Shown here piece by piece: positions 48,770-60,911 of a stretch of DNA of 64,000 bases (position 1 is the first letter of the stretch; each line of letters opens with the position of its first letter). A program made the position numbers and the translations under genes. The notes beneath the pieces are model-generated. The model was not told the origin of the DNA, did no database searches, and saw nothing but the letters and a program-made list of their open reading frames with translations. The stretch covers positions 16,306,001-16,370,000 of the forward strand of contig OU612072.1 in NCBI GenBank assembly GCA_914767715.1, read 5' to 3'. This DNA comes from Membranipora membranacea. Lineage: Eukaryota > Bryozoa > Gymnolaemata > Cheilostomatida > Membraniporidae.

Positions 48770-48770
48770 C
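48727..48770. repeat. (TA)n microsatellite
   Basis: Long alternating T/A tract at the junction between the LINE flank and the TRIM-derived duplicated block. Confidence 0.95.
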
Positions 48771-50707
48771 TATGTATATTGTTATGACAGCTGGTCCCCT
48801 GCAATGCTCTTAGAGCAAGTTTCCAATGGATGACTCTCGGTCCTTTATTCTTTGGTCCTATACCTTGGCCAGGACTTCGATGTAAGCTTTGGGATTATTA
48901 GTTTTGTACCTTGGGGACTGGCCATTATTAATTCTGCGTCGACTGTTTTGGCCTAAGTGCTCTAATCAAAATGGGTATAATTGCCCTTCTCTGGCTGAAA
49001 GCCTCCACAATGTCAGTCTCATGTAATATTGTTGTTGGTGATAGGATTAATATCCGATTGATGGTAAAAATATATGTGGAAACTTATTCAAAATAGAATA
49101 TTGAGCTGTCAGTATCCCTCTGTTAGAATCTCATACATAATTACTGTATTATCATATCTTGGAAGAACAAGTGTTATATCTCACAGACAGAGATCAAAAT
49201 TGGAAGCTCTCTTTCTCTTAATTGTATACGTATATTCTGTGAGCAGCTTTCCTAAAATGGAGAATCCGTATCTCAAAGAAAGGTGATGGGTTTGTCACTT
49301 GCGGTTGCTACCATCCTATACAGATGGGTTTGTCACATGTGTTATATGTAGCTGAACCAGTCAGCTTCTGTTATGATCCGAAATATGGCTTATGAATATT
49401 ATTGATTATTTGTCTGTAACCTTTCCTAGCATACATAGCTCTCTCACAAAACAAAAACTATAAATTTAAAACTATTCAATTAAAATCGGGAAGGCATTTT
49501 TAATACCACAGTTGGAGTAGACAGACAAACAGCAACTTTTTTAGTTACCATAAAAATCATGACATAAATCAAGATGGACAGGCAATAAACCACTGTATAT
49601 TCCTATATCAAGGAGACAAGTTATCCTTCCTCTTTATCTGAGCAGATAACTCCAAAGTGAGAACCATATTCCGGATATCAAGTTCAGCAACAATATCTAA
49701 TTGTCAACATTCTTAGCTAGCATATCGTTGATTGATTATACTAGAGAATTGTCTGTGCTGTATATTGAGACAACTTAAAGACTTTTTTTGAGGCTGCTCT
49801 TTTGTATCACATCTTATTCTCCATATTTTATTCTATCATGTGAGCGATTTTCAGCTTTATGATCCAAATATTGAGGAAGTTATGGCCTCTCAACTTCTAA
49901 GAGTACGGCAATTTATTGGCAGTAAGAATCAGCCGGCAATCCCCAGGGTACTTCACTAATGTTGATGATCAAAATGTTCAAATCTGTAACGGTCTCGAAC
50001 ACAGATCCAAATGGCTATGCAGGCGACGCCGCTAATACTCAGCTATATTGTCTACTGGCAAACCTGTTGGTCCAAGTGGCATGATGGTAGCGTCGTTGCC
50101 TATAGGTGTGGGGACCCGAGTTCGATTCGTGAATTTTGATCATCATCTTATCTGTCATATTTTTAGTGTATTAACTAATAACTCATAATATCTGTGTCAC
50201 ATGTCTATGGTCGTGACATACCTCAGGGGAAACATCCGCTTATTCCCAATGCCGATTGAAGGCAATCACCCTGGAAGTTTGAGAGGCCATAACTTCCTCA
50301 ATATTTGGATTCTAAAGCTGAAAATCGCTCACATGATAGAATAAAATATGGAGAATAAGATGTGATACAAAAGAGCAGCCTCAAACAAAGTCTTTAATGT
50401 AAGCTATTAGCAGCACCATATAAGTCACATATCTACAAAAATTTGTATATCGATGAGCTTTCACTTTCATTCAGGAACACGTGCTGCCATTATGTCTGAG
50501 TGCACCAAGTGAAGAGGATCCTACTGTCTGGAAACAAAACTACTTTTTAATTAATTTATCATCCGATGTGATAAACCAATTCCAAAAGGGCAGAGCGAGT
50601 TATTGTTCAATTCAAGCAACAGGGATATAACATAGGGCAACAAATTTTTGTGATTTGTTTTTTCAGTGTAAGAGAAGAAGATGTATCATTATCGCAAGAA
50701 AAAACAG
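48771..50707. other. TRIM 3'-flank duplicate, no coding exon left
   Basis: 48815-49260 matches 14650-15100. 49600-49774 and 50398-50690 match the TRIM 3' flanks at 16400 and 36420. No RING, B-box or propeller exon is present, so only the flank of a former TRIM copy remains. Confidence 0.6.
49775..50397. mobile_element. TTAA-bounded inverted-repeat element carrying two tRNA-like heads
   Basis: Arms at 49779-49905 and 50272-50393 are inverted copies (agactttttttgaggctgct...; ...agcagcctcaaacaaagtct). Both ends abut ttaa. The related flank at 16541-16556 reads gacaacttaaatgtaagc without the insert. The interior has a tRNA-like B box on the minus strand (about 49995-50060) and a plus-strand head (ggcatgatggtagcgtcgtt, gagttcgattcgtg at about 50078-50128). 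No transposase is present. TTAA targeting is typical of piggyBac-type elements, but the terminal bases are not the usual ones. Confidence 0.7.
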
Positions 50708-51182
50708 AGGATTAGCAGTAAAATCAACGAGTAAGCATTACAGCCCATGCAGATTTTGGAAATTTTCCTCATCATCTTCCGCATAGATTTATCCCTGCAG
50801 TACAACTTGTTCAGGATATTAGTCACAGCCATGTTGTCAGTAAAAATGTTGATCGTCATATCAGAGAACTCCAAACTGAGCAACGTAAGTACAACATAGA
50901 TGGGACACAGTTCCAATACTGCAATGTTGCACTTCTTGCCATAAGGCCAAGACCCTGAGAACCAAGATGACCCCTACATACAACCGAAACCTACAGAGGT
51001 TGACGCATCCGTGTACACATCAGGGCAGCAAGATGTTGAGGAATCTAGCATCCTGAATGGCCTTTCTGGTGGGTATTAAGTAGGCTAAACCACACACGCA
51101 AATCATCAGCTACTTCCTCCGAGACTTTCCTCCTTTTATCTTGCCGTTGGCAAATAATTCCTGACAGACTCTCGTATACGCC
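50708..51182 (-). pseudogene. DIRS/gypsy-type RNase H fragment, left half of a split retroelement
   Basis: On the minus strand a decayed frame gives VSEEVADDLRVWFSLLNTHQ, then (after a frameshift) TDASTSVGFGC, GSWPYGKKCNIAVLELCPIY and the open frame INIFTDNMAVTNILNKLYCR. TDAS and FTDNMAV are the acidic blocks of an RNase H linked to a DIRS-like or gypsy-like reverse transcriptase. It continues, across the CACTA-like element, from the RT fragment at 61763-62160. It is truncated at about 50708. Confidence 0.75.
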
Positions 51183-51238
51183 GGCGTATACGAGAGTCTG
51201 TCAGGAATTATTTGCCAACGGCAAGATAAAAGGAGGAA
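51127..51238. repeat. 112-bp perfect palindrome at the transposon junction
   Basis: Arms of 56 bp meet at gtatacgcc|ggcgtatac (axis between 51182 and 51183) with no loop. After one mismatch, symmetry continues for 4 bp on each side (51122-51125, 51240-51243). The lower half reads in frame into the retroelement protein (YESLSGIICQRQDKRRK then VSEEV), so it is native. The upper half, next to the transposon end, is its inverted copy. Confidence 0.92.
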
Positions 51239-51913
51239 TGTCTACTACAGATTTTGTTCGCGACGTACAAGGACTTATTTGTAAGAGTTATCTTCCCAAA
51301 TTACAATGTAGTCCATGCCATTCATTGTCAGGATTTACAAAGCAGTATTGATACAGGATAACAATCCCAACATCAAACAATGGCAACTGGAATTGTATAA
51401 CTGGTGATATTTATGTATTCATAAGGAAAACAACACAAGCTAAGATTGCACAGCAGTAAAGTCGAGATGACAAGATCTGTTTTGCCTCAGAATTGCAATT
51501 ATTAAGACCGAGTGTAAAATATGGACGTTCTTTTTATATTTGAATTTTCCCAATCAAGTGAACATTTTGCCATATTATTATTCTGTCATTTCAGAACGTA
51601 ACAAGTCTATGACTCGAATTATGAGACCAGTGATATTTATGGAATCATTAGGAACACAAAAGCACATGTTGAGATTCAAACGTATAGTTTATTACATGAA
51701 ATCTGAAATTATTGTTAGGCATGATGGATTAGAATGAGGATTTAAATCAGCCTGATAAATAAGCGTTTGAGAAACTATTATCTAAAATTTGTACAAATGT
51801 GTAAATACAGTGAACTGCCAGGTATGTAAGATTTATAGCTACCTTTTGCAAATAAAACTGTGAGCAGCAAAAAACTTTCTGAGGTCTTACAAATCCAATG
51901 CCAGCCATCTTAT

Positions 51914-54900
51914 TTAACAACTTTTCTTTCTATTAGGCAGCAACACATGTAAAATCTCTGACTCCTTGGAGTATCTGAAAACTTGGACAGCTTCACATTT
52001 TACATATCTTGACACACATGCTAGCTGCCTAAACACCGGACCACATTCGCACATAGGCCCTTCAAGGATTCTCTCACACAGTTCTTTCATCTCTAACACA
52101 ACAGCCTGACCATTCACCAATAACATCCTATCAACGATCCCATAAACACCAGCACACAACACAGCAGCACCCTTCTTGATCGTTTCTCTCTTGACAACTG
52201 CACCACGTATTACCTCGGTGAATATCACTCTCTGATCCCCCATCTGCAAGAATATAGCGAAACACTAGTGAAAATTTTGAAGTCGTTTCACAGCATAGTT
52301 CTTGTAACAAAATCTAACGTCAATCCTCGGATTAATTGATTGATAGAGGCAAAGGAATTTCCATCAAACAGCGCAGATACAGTTTTGGCATTAACCTTAA
52401 AGACAGCTAGATATTGTTAACAATTAGGCGCATAGTGTTCTCAGCTATTATCCACATAATTTTTATATCATGGTTACATATGCACTGTGGAACAACAACA
52501 AAATTTGCAAGACTAAAATCTATGCCAATTTCTATACTATTTAATGATTGGGATATGTCAATAGATACTTTGGATTAGAATTAAACACTGTTAGAAGATT
52601 ACATAATACACAAAAAAAAGTGTGAAGAGAAAAGATACTTGTGAAAAGATAACTCACACATTCTGTGAGCTCTTCCGGTCGTATGTGGCGCATTGCCAAG
52701 TCCTTTGGGTTACCAATGATTCCATCTACCGCTGTAGGCTGTGTGCTGCTTGTACTGCACTGAGCTCGATTGCCTATTTTCCTCATGAGCTGCAATTAAT
52801 AAAATTATGGAAACTATGAATGAATTGTTTTCAGAATTTCTGGGCAACGACATCTTCTATCCGTCATGTTCGGTCAGTCACTTTAAATTTGATATTCATA
52901 CAGCCACTTTTTCAGTCCTCTCATTTTCTGTGCTCATGTTAAAATGTATAAGTTAATCCTGATACCGAAACAATGATAGCCACTATCATGCCTACTGAAA
53001 ATTTGGTGATACAAATAAGGATTAGTTCAGAAATCACCCAGGTATCTAAGCCTGAGTGCTTAACTTGCAGGACTATTTGAGGTGCTAACTCTAACATTTA
53101 ATTGTTGTTTACAACTTCTCACGAGATTTTATGCCGTTTTAAAACATGACTATACCAATGACCTTATGGTGATAAGCTTTTGGAATGATAGTGTGAGAGA
53201 TATTTCCCTGAAACTTAACTCATAGATAGATAAATAAATAGAGACGTAAACAAACTCATTTTTGGACGATTTGTGTTGGAATCGATGTAACCATACCTGT
53301 CCTGCTATATCTCCCTTGTTATTAGACACCTGTCTCCCTTCTTGACCGTTTTTCCGCTCAAAAGAAAATGCCCAGTATCTGAAATATATTATAATATAAA
53401 TTAATACAACCAATAAAGGTCTTTGCACTGAAATTATGGTGCTAATGCTTGCCTACTGGTTATCATAGCTAATAAAAACCTGGGGTGGTCTACTGATTAT
53501 GTAGTAATCAAGTTTTTTTCTGAGCTAATAACCATATATTGTTTGATTATGCAGTAGATTCAGCAGTATTTTTCCGCATACAAAGTAAGCTGTTGCCATA
53601 AAACAATAGTGCATGCTTGCTTGTGAATTTGAAGACCCTTCGTTCCTTTCATAGGTGCTGCAAATATGCCTTTGATATATATCACTACATTTGAGCCAGG
53701 TAGGATTAACAGAATATTATTGAATAGTAATCAAAGTTTTGTCTTTTATTAAGAAAGTAGTGTCTAGTAATTTGCACACTGAATTTCCAAATTTTGGCTC
53801 CAGAAAAATTGCTCAGATTGCAAGGTATAATATTAATCCATAGACTATCTAAACACTCTAGGATAATTGTACTATCCAAATTGATTGTTACTTGTTGGAT
53901 TATCTGGTACCGGTAATTTTTCAAATCCCAGTATAATTAATATGTTGGTATGTATCGTGAAAGACATTCCACATTCTTATCAATCTAAAAATCAATGGCC
54001 ATTGACAAATCTTCTTTCATACAAAAATTTACTCAGTTACTATGCTTTCATCTGATGGTTATTTATCTAAACTTACACATGGGCTGGTCCGAAACGACGT
54101 ATTGTAGCTGGTAGGTGGCAGGCCATATGAAAGTTTGGTGGACAGTCATTGTATGTTCTAACGTATCTTCCTAGAGAAAGCTGAAGTAGCCCAGCTGCTC
54201 TGCTAATGTCTGGTTCTGTGATTGATCTGTTAAAGATAAAATTTAACATCCATGAATTCAACACCACTCCATTCAAACAAAAATAAAATCTGCTGACATC
54301 CCCTGTACCGCATCACTTGGATGGATGATGAAGCATTGAAAAGATAATGGTCGTACAAATTGGCAATGATCGAGATGGAACTCCATGCCTTATGCTTGAT
54401 ATCCCAAACGATGATTTATCGAATTAAACTGGAAAAATGCTAGCTTACATCACCATGGAATTAAATGCTGTTATGCACCTTGTGTAACATGTGGAGATGA
54501 TAATCTCTTTCTTTCTCCCCCTGAGCACAACAAGTTTTAGGCGTTGTCATAGTCAACACACTAACATTCAGTAATCATGTTGACTATAATATATCTCAAT
54601 GCTCCCAACGATTATACTTAATGAGATATCTCAAATCATGAGCATTGATAGCGTTGGCATGAAAACCTTCTAAGTAGCTAATATTAAGTCTGTAGTCGCC
54701 TACGCCTGCCCGCACTGTACAATCTGCTATCAAACACCAGCAAAACAAGACTGAGAGGATCCAAAGCTCTGCCACTCGTATTATGCTGCCATTCTCTGAT
54801 GACTATCAACAGAGGCTTGACAATCTAGCACTACCAACCATCACTTTCCTTCAAACTAATTGGCAACAGGATTATGAATCAAAATAAAAAAGAACATTTC

Positions 54901-57900
54901 CAACTATTTTACCTTGAGGTATAGATTTGGATGGCTTCGCACAGCTGGCATATCATACGATGTAAGTCCTCTGGTAGGAGTGTCTGAATTGAATAAACTG
55001 CGACCTGAGTTAGCTGCAACCAATCGTCGGCTGTCATGTAGGTGAAGCCCAGTCTAACTCGATACATGGTACCGGTCTCCACCTTGTTTATTAGACGGTC
55101 GGCAAATTTCTTGCAGTCGAGAACTTCTTGATTGTGTAGCATTTTAAAAACGCGATCTGTTATACCTGTAATAAGGACAAAAAAAGTCTTAGTCAGTTTC
55201 GATTTAGGCATAGGCTCGACTACATGATTTGATATAGGCTTGTGATAATGCAGCGTGTTCAGTATGGAGTACCTGACTCCAGTCTCCCTCTCGAGGTTCT
55301 TGGCCGTGATCCGAGGTAGATTGCTATCTTCTATGAGCTGCACCCTCTCTGCCACTTCCCTAGTATGCACATCGGTTCTCAAAGGACCACTTTTTAGCTT
55401 TGACTGTAAATCATCTGTGATCATGTCTGCTGTGCAGAAGGAACACCCTGCAAATATGACTACTGTCATTATTTTATGTTCTAACAAAATTATTATTTAC
55501 ATGAAATAAGAGACCAAACCATTGCAGAGAGAAATCAACGGAGCTTTGATAGTACAAGCAACTGCATCTACTGCTATCATGCAAAGGTCTAGGGATGCGA
55601 ATCGATGGATTTACCCTGCCTTTTTATACTATGGCAATACTACACCAAAATATATCTACTTGATATTCCTGCACAGTTTGAGCTCTTAAATGACCCAAAA
55701 TTAATGTTTTTAAACAGCTCTAATTTCACCCAAAATCAGTGACACACAATCACAACAATACTAACAATTCTGCATGGAACATTCACATCAAACAAACATT
55801 CCAGATTAGTTTAATCATGTTATAATCAATAATTTTTGTTCTTCTGCTATGTTCACCTAGGCAAAAATAATGCCAAGAAACAAAGAGGTCGGAGTCAGTT
55901 TTTTTTTACCCATGTATCTTATTCTAGATCACTGATAATTATTTGTATCATGCATATTCACCCTTGTTTGCGCAATGAGATAGAAGTCCAAGCGTCTTTC
56001 TAATAGCAGGGAGGTCACAGGCCCAGATCACAGCCCTCATTCGTACCTTCAACCCGCATACTTCTATGTCCTCATCTAATATTTGAAGCTCTTCAACTAA
56101 AGGCTGCAGGATGCTATTCATCTGAGCCCCGTATTGTGGCTCTTCCTTCCCCGGGATAATTGCTGTAAACATCAAAATAATCTGTGGTAAAAAGGGCATA
56201 TATACTCTGAGGCAGGGAGATGTTAGTTTAGAATGAAACCCTTGACGGGTGGGGGACACCAGATGGGGTGCTTTAAGCTCATCCTGTCGGATCTGATCAG
56301 TCAGTTATAAGTTATAAAAAAAGGTTGATCCTGACTTGGATTGTTCAATTATAGTGTTTAAGGCCACTTTATCTATCATTCTAGAGGAAGCAGCGCCTCC
56401 CTGCCTCCCCTTCAACTATTTATACTTCAGCATAACATAGTCTTATAAATGAGGGGCTGGCGCCGGCCGACTTCCTGTTCAAAGATAAGCAAAAATCTGT
56501 ACCTGAGGTCGCCAAAATTATGTACGTTTTCTACCGGGCTTGTCATAATCCTATACCACATAAATAGGTCCATGATTATATAGATTCAAGCATGAGACCA
56601 ATTGCTCTCCCAACCGCTATCACAGCATTACTAAACTTCCTTCTTAGACTGTGAGATAAGACAATGCTGCGTTAATTTTGCAAGACAGACTAATATCAAT
56701 ATTTACGAACACATACCTAGAGTAAAGATATTATCTAGTTTTTGGCGAATATCCCTTGGAAGGTTTAGAATAGAGGAGTAGATACCACCAAGGCTGTGTA
56801 CAGTTCTTTTGAATTTCTGCCACCAGTCGATATTGATCATCAGACACAATGATAGGTCGAATGCCTCGTCCCTGACCCAGTCACGGTGCTCGGACAATTG
56901 GCTACCATCAAACCGATCCCGATAAGCATCACTCCTATCACGTTCTTTCTAACTATTGCATCTGAGGGAAATACAAAATCAAGCTTGTAATCAAATCTAG
57001 AAGAATTGTTATTTAAATGCTTTGCTGAATGTTGGAAGAAAAGAATTGGATAATGATGACACTAGGCGAGAATGGAATTTCTGGGCTAAGCCGCAGTTGC
57101 AGCTAAATACATTTCCGTAAATTTCTTTACTTGATTAAATGCCCGATGTCAAGGATAGGAAGAGCTTGGACCTTTACAAGAACTGTGCAATCAGGTTCCT
57201 GCCAAGATAATATGTATTAAGTCCTTTAACAAATTACTCTCATTAAACTGGAAAGGCTGTTTATTAATAGCAATTATATAAAGCTGGAAATTTACTGTCA
57301 ACTCAGGAACCTATTGAATTGTGAAGAATGGACTAAGGCCAAAGAATTTGGCTAAGATTATTTATGAGGGTACTTCTGCGCTAAGATGCAGTTGCAGCTA
57401 AAAATATTTCCACAAATATTTTACTCAATTTATGCCCGATGTCAAGGATAGGAAGAGCTTGGATCTTTACAAGAACTGTGCAATCAGGTTCATGCCAAGA
57501 AGTATACATCAAATACTTTATCAAATTACTCTCATTAAACTAGAATGGCTGTTGATTAATAGCAATTATATAAAGCTGGAAATTTACTGTCAACTCAGGA
57601 ACCTATTGAATTGTGAAGAATGGGCTAAGGCCAAAGAATTTGGCTAAGATTATTTATGAGGGTACTTCTGCGCTAAGATGCAGTTGCAGCTAAAAATATT
57701 TCCACAAATATTTTACTCAATTTATGCCCGATGTCAAGGATAGGAAGAGCTTGGACCTTTACAAGCACTGTACAATCAGGGTCATGCCAAGATAGTATGC
57801 ATCAAATACTTTAACAGGAATGGCTGTTGAATAATTGCAAATATATAAAGCTAGAAATTAACTGTCAACTCAGGAGACCATTGAAATAAATTGTGAAGAA

Positions 57901-58527
57901 TGGATGCAGTTGCGGCTAAAAAAAATGCTGTACATTTTAAGCAACTCACAGTCTAATTAGGATCTGCGCTCCATAATGAGTTATGATATCCATGATCCAG
58001 GTTGAGATTGGTCGGTAAGGATATAGCACTGAGTACTTCAGGTCGGCTCTGCAGGCTTGTCTTCTCCTCCCAACTCTCAACATATTCCCACATGTTCCCT
58101 CATTCTTTTTATGACAGCAACGACATTTCTGACATAGCCATATACTTAAGAACTGATCCTGAACACCTAGGTAAAGAATAAATAATTTATACATAATTTT
58201 GCATTACAAGTAACTTTTTCATTATGATATAACTAAGTCTTGCACACGTCAAAGGGGGAATGCCGGTTTCTAGATAAGGTTTATAACGTTTTGCTGAGAT
58301 ATGTTCATATAGCAGGCTGTAAAGAGGGGACAGAAAATCATACACAAAACCACAAGAAATTGAAATAAATGCACAATCCTTTGCATACCTGCAGAAGTTA
58401 GTAAGTCTTTCCATCTGTTTGGAATATCCTCTTCAAGAACATCCTTGAGAAACCTTATTGTGCTGGCGTTACTGTACCCTTCGCGCAAAGAGGAGCTGAT
58501 AATTTTTCTTTTCTTAGTAGCATCCAT
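51914..58527 (-). CDS. Tnp2-type CACTA transposase
   Basis: Nine exons on the minus strand: 58389-58527, 57950-58166, 56717-56948, 55962-56162, 54913-55447, 54077-54226, 53297-53378, 52658-52789, 51914-52243 (~672 aa). Landmarks of the family in order: a CQKCRCCHKK zinc-like motif and YPYRPISTWIMDII; FDGSQLSEHRDWVRDEAFDL then NIDWWQKFKR; GGIYSSILNLPRDIRQK; AIIPGKEEPQ; VIWACDLPAIRK; CANKG|CSFC across an exon junction; PPNFHMACHLPATIRRFGPA; HVYWAFSFERKNG. Acidic residues in DG and CDLPA are candidate DDE positions. All borders fit in phase except exon 2 to exon 3: exon 2 ends in phase 2 at a good GTGAGT donor, but exon 3 needs phase 0. An unseen exon or a lesion lies there. It would cut and join the element's ends. 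Confidence 0.85.
54430..54890 (+). mobile_element. LINE 3' RT fragment inside transposase intron 5
   Basis: Plus-strand text gives SVVAYACPHCTICYQTPAKQ, then (one frameshift) ERIQSSATRIMLPFSDDYQQ and RLDNLALPTITFLQTNWQQD. This is the usual C-terminal stretch of CR1/L2-type reverse-transcriptase ORFs. It is a different family from the jockey-like LINEs at 28, 35 and 47 kb. Confidence 0.65.
57130..57890. repeat. Three tandem ~293-bp repeats within the transposase gene
   Basis: 'tgcccgatgtcaaggatagg' starts at about 57139, 57432 and 57724, with shared text 'ttatttatgagggtacttctgcgctaagatgcagttgcag' style between them; the third copy is shortened. They lie in the interval between transposase exons 2 and 3, where the reading phases do not agree. 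Confidence 0.85.
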
Positions 58528-58815
58528 TCCTACTTAATATAACTACTATCCACAACTGTGATGGTGAAAAACTTTTGGGTGTCAAAGTTTGGACGAATTA
58601 TTTTGCTCAGATGTCAGAAAACCCAGATGCACCATGTTTCTTCATTATAAAATTTTCCTATTGTTTCCCCGCCGCTTGGTGGATCATAATTTCTGTCATA
58701 AAAATAAACAATTGAATTCAATTTAAGCTGGCAAGATAAGGTTTACAGGATTGTAGCTATATAAATGGGTTGGGATAAATGGTCTACTCATAAACATTTA
58801 ACCACATGAGTAAAT
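58528..58815. promoter_or_regulatory. Shared divergent promoter region of the CACTA-like genes
   Basis: Only 288 bp separate the ATG of the transposase (minus, 58527) from the ATG of the second gene (plus, 58816). Both genes must be started from here, probably by a bidirectional promoter. A tataaa-type tract (gctatataaatggg) lies at about 58757-58770, well placed for the plus-strand gene. No motif was assigned for the minus strand. Confidence 0.5.
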
Positions 58816-60911
58816 ATGTCACTGCAAGATACGACAGCTTTTGATTTTAGCTCGGATGACGAGGGAAGTCATTATAGGCATGGCGCTGCCAGCACCTCTA
58901 CCCCACGTACAAGGATTGATCATACAGCTTCGATATTTTATACACCACCTTCTGCGATACTTTTATCCAGAGAGTCCCTCATGGAATGTACTAACAATTA
59001 TTCTTTATCAGACCCTGTACTCGGAAGGTCATCCATTATCGCTGACCCAGCAACGCCGAGAGCGGGACATTTACGCTATTTGCCTCAGTCGGATCTAAAA
59101 ATCTATCGAACACAAATCTACAACTGCTACGCATATCTGCGGCAAAAATATGATCTTTCACTCCTGTAAGTATTAAAAAAGTCTTCTGATAATTTGCTGC
59201 ACTGACCAGGATTACCCTAAGTCCTCATATTTTAAAATATCAGCAGTCTTGTGATTAATGTTTTGAATTTCAGATTGGGATTATAAAGGCTGTTTCTCAA
59301 GCTAATCATGCATCAAAATGAGCCCAAAATTGACCATCTTGGAGCACCAGTAATGCTATGAGGCATTGGAGTTGACCCCTTCAATATTCACTCATGGGAT
59401 TGGAAAGCCTGGGCGTGAGGTCACACCAGAGTTGTCGACTAATATTCGGCATTTTTGGTTAATGGAACTATTAGAGGGAAGCCAACCTTTTCCACCTCGA
59501 ATTCTGCTTCAATATCCTTCAAATTTATGGCTTGGATTAGTCTCTGTGATTAAAACTTGTTTTATCAAATCTTGAAGAAATAGCATGAGTTTTAAGCTTT
59601 TTTATGGTTTTTGACATCATACCAACCTACGCAAGGCTCGCGTGCCAGCGTCAGCAAGGCCTCAATCTGATAAGTCATAACTTCAGTCTTAATTTCTTAA
59701 TTGAGCTGCTCATTTCTAAGCTTATAACCTGGAGCAGTTTCTTTGGTTATTTAAAGGTTTATTCCATGTATGATTTAACAAAGAATTTTTGTTCAATTAA
59801 GATGCAACTTGCAACCATTAATAAAAACTCAGTTTTTCTGGTCAGCATCAAGATTTTTCCCTGCTAATTTGGCGCTATTCAACTGGACTATAATTTATTG
59901 GACAGAATGTATATATATTTCTATATACTATTAATCATAGCGGATTGATAATCTCATCTAAGCTAATTATATTTTCGGAAAAAATTGGAATGCAAGCACT
60001 TCTGCTGACATATTATCACTTGTGCTCACTGTTCACTATCTTTCTCTAGATACGAACATTCTGCGAACCAGGAAGTGGCTCTCGAGTATGCTAGCAGAAT
60101 TCGTCAGTTGCCAATTCCGATAGAAAGGATACGGAACAGGGATATCATGCTTATGACTAGACGGAAGTACGATGTAGAAAGGCACAAAATTAAAGATACA
60201 GACAAAAGAAACGGTAGCCGATCTAAGTCAACAAAAAAGAAAAATGTAGGTGAATTTATTATGTGCAAATATTTTATTCTTATCAATCAAAAGCGAACTG
60301 ATGTAGCCAATTTGTCATATCACTAGATAGGAATTTTTAGACTGTATTGATCGGCTGACAGCTAATTGTGATTAGGGATTATTTCTTGGGACGGCTGCTG
60401 TAGAAACTTGTTGGCAACTGCTTAGTCAAGTAGATTTCTGAATGAGGCTAAAAGTTTTTTACAAAAACAGAGCTTTCTCTGAACTTTAAATCTGGGATCC
60501 CTCTCACGTTATAGCAATATTGACGATGCCAAGCTTCTTACAAAGAATTTATAATACAATGCCAACTTTCCCATCCATCCGCTCCTAGAACTTTTGCAAT
60601 TTATTAAATATCTTAATCTTCTCTGCTCTGTATTTTAGAAATTACGGAATAGGATTACGAGGATCAAAAAAGGCCTGGGTTTGAGCATGGACGACATCAA
60701 TAACCTACAGCTACATACAGACCTTATGTCTTCAGAGGATGAAGGAGTATGCCATCCTCCATCTTTTCGTTTACCGTCCTGCACGGCGTATTTACACGGG
60801 ACTGTGGATAAAGTTAAATTGAGAGGGAGACAACTTGATGGCGTTGTTGGTAGTGTGCGACGCAAACGGATGCCAAGCCATTTGCTCGGAAACAAAAACT
60901 GTACATTTTAA
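58816..60911 (+). CDS. Second protein of the CACTA-like element (TnpA-like by position)
   Basis: Three exons, 58816-59165, 60050-60245 and 60639-60911, in full phase agreement; 819 bp, 272 aa. The N-terminal third is Ser/Thr-rich and acidic (FDFSSDDEGSHYRHG, STSTPRTRIDH). The middle carries ALEYASRIRQLPIPIERIRN and a basic run (KDTDKRNGSRSKSTKKKN). The C-terminal part has MDDINNLQLHTDL, MSSEDEGVCHPP and ends VRRKRMPSHLLGNKNCTF. No known domain was recognised. It is head-to-head with the transposase inside the same inverted repeats. In plant CACTA elements a second protein (TnpA) binds the subterminal repeats; the basic segments fit such a role, but this is inference. Introns of 884 and 393 bp show no other gene. 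Confidence 0.8.

Noticed and set aside
48577-48833. Open frames with YIYIYIYI runs
   Set aside because: They are translations of a (TA)n microsatellite.
54909-55487. Stand-alone 192-codon gene
   Set aside because: An acceptor at 55448 and a donor at 54912 place it as exon 5 of the transposase; the join to exon 4 restores the CANKG-CSFC motif.
57432-57647. 71-codon plus-strand open frame
   Set aside because: It lies within one unit of the 293-bp tandem repeat; the neighbouring units do not keep the frame.
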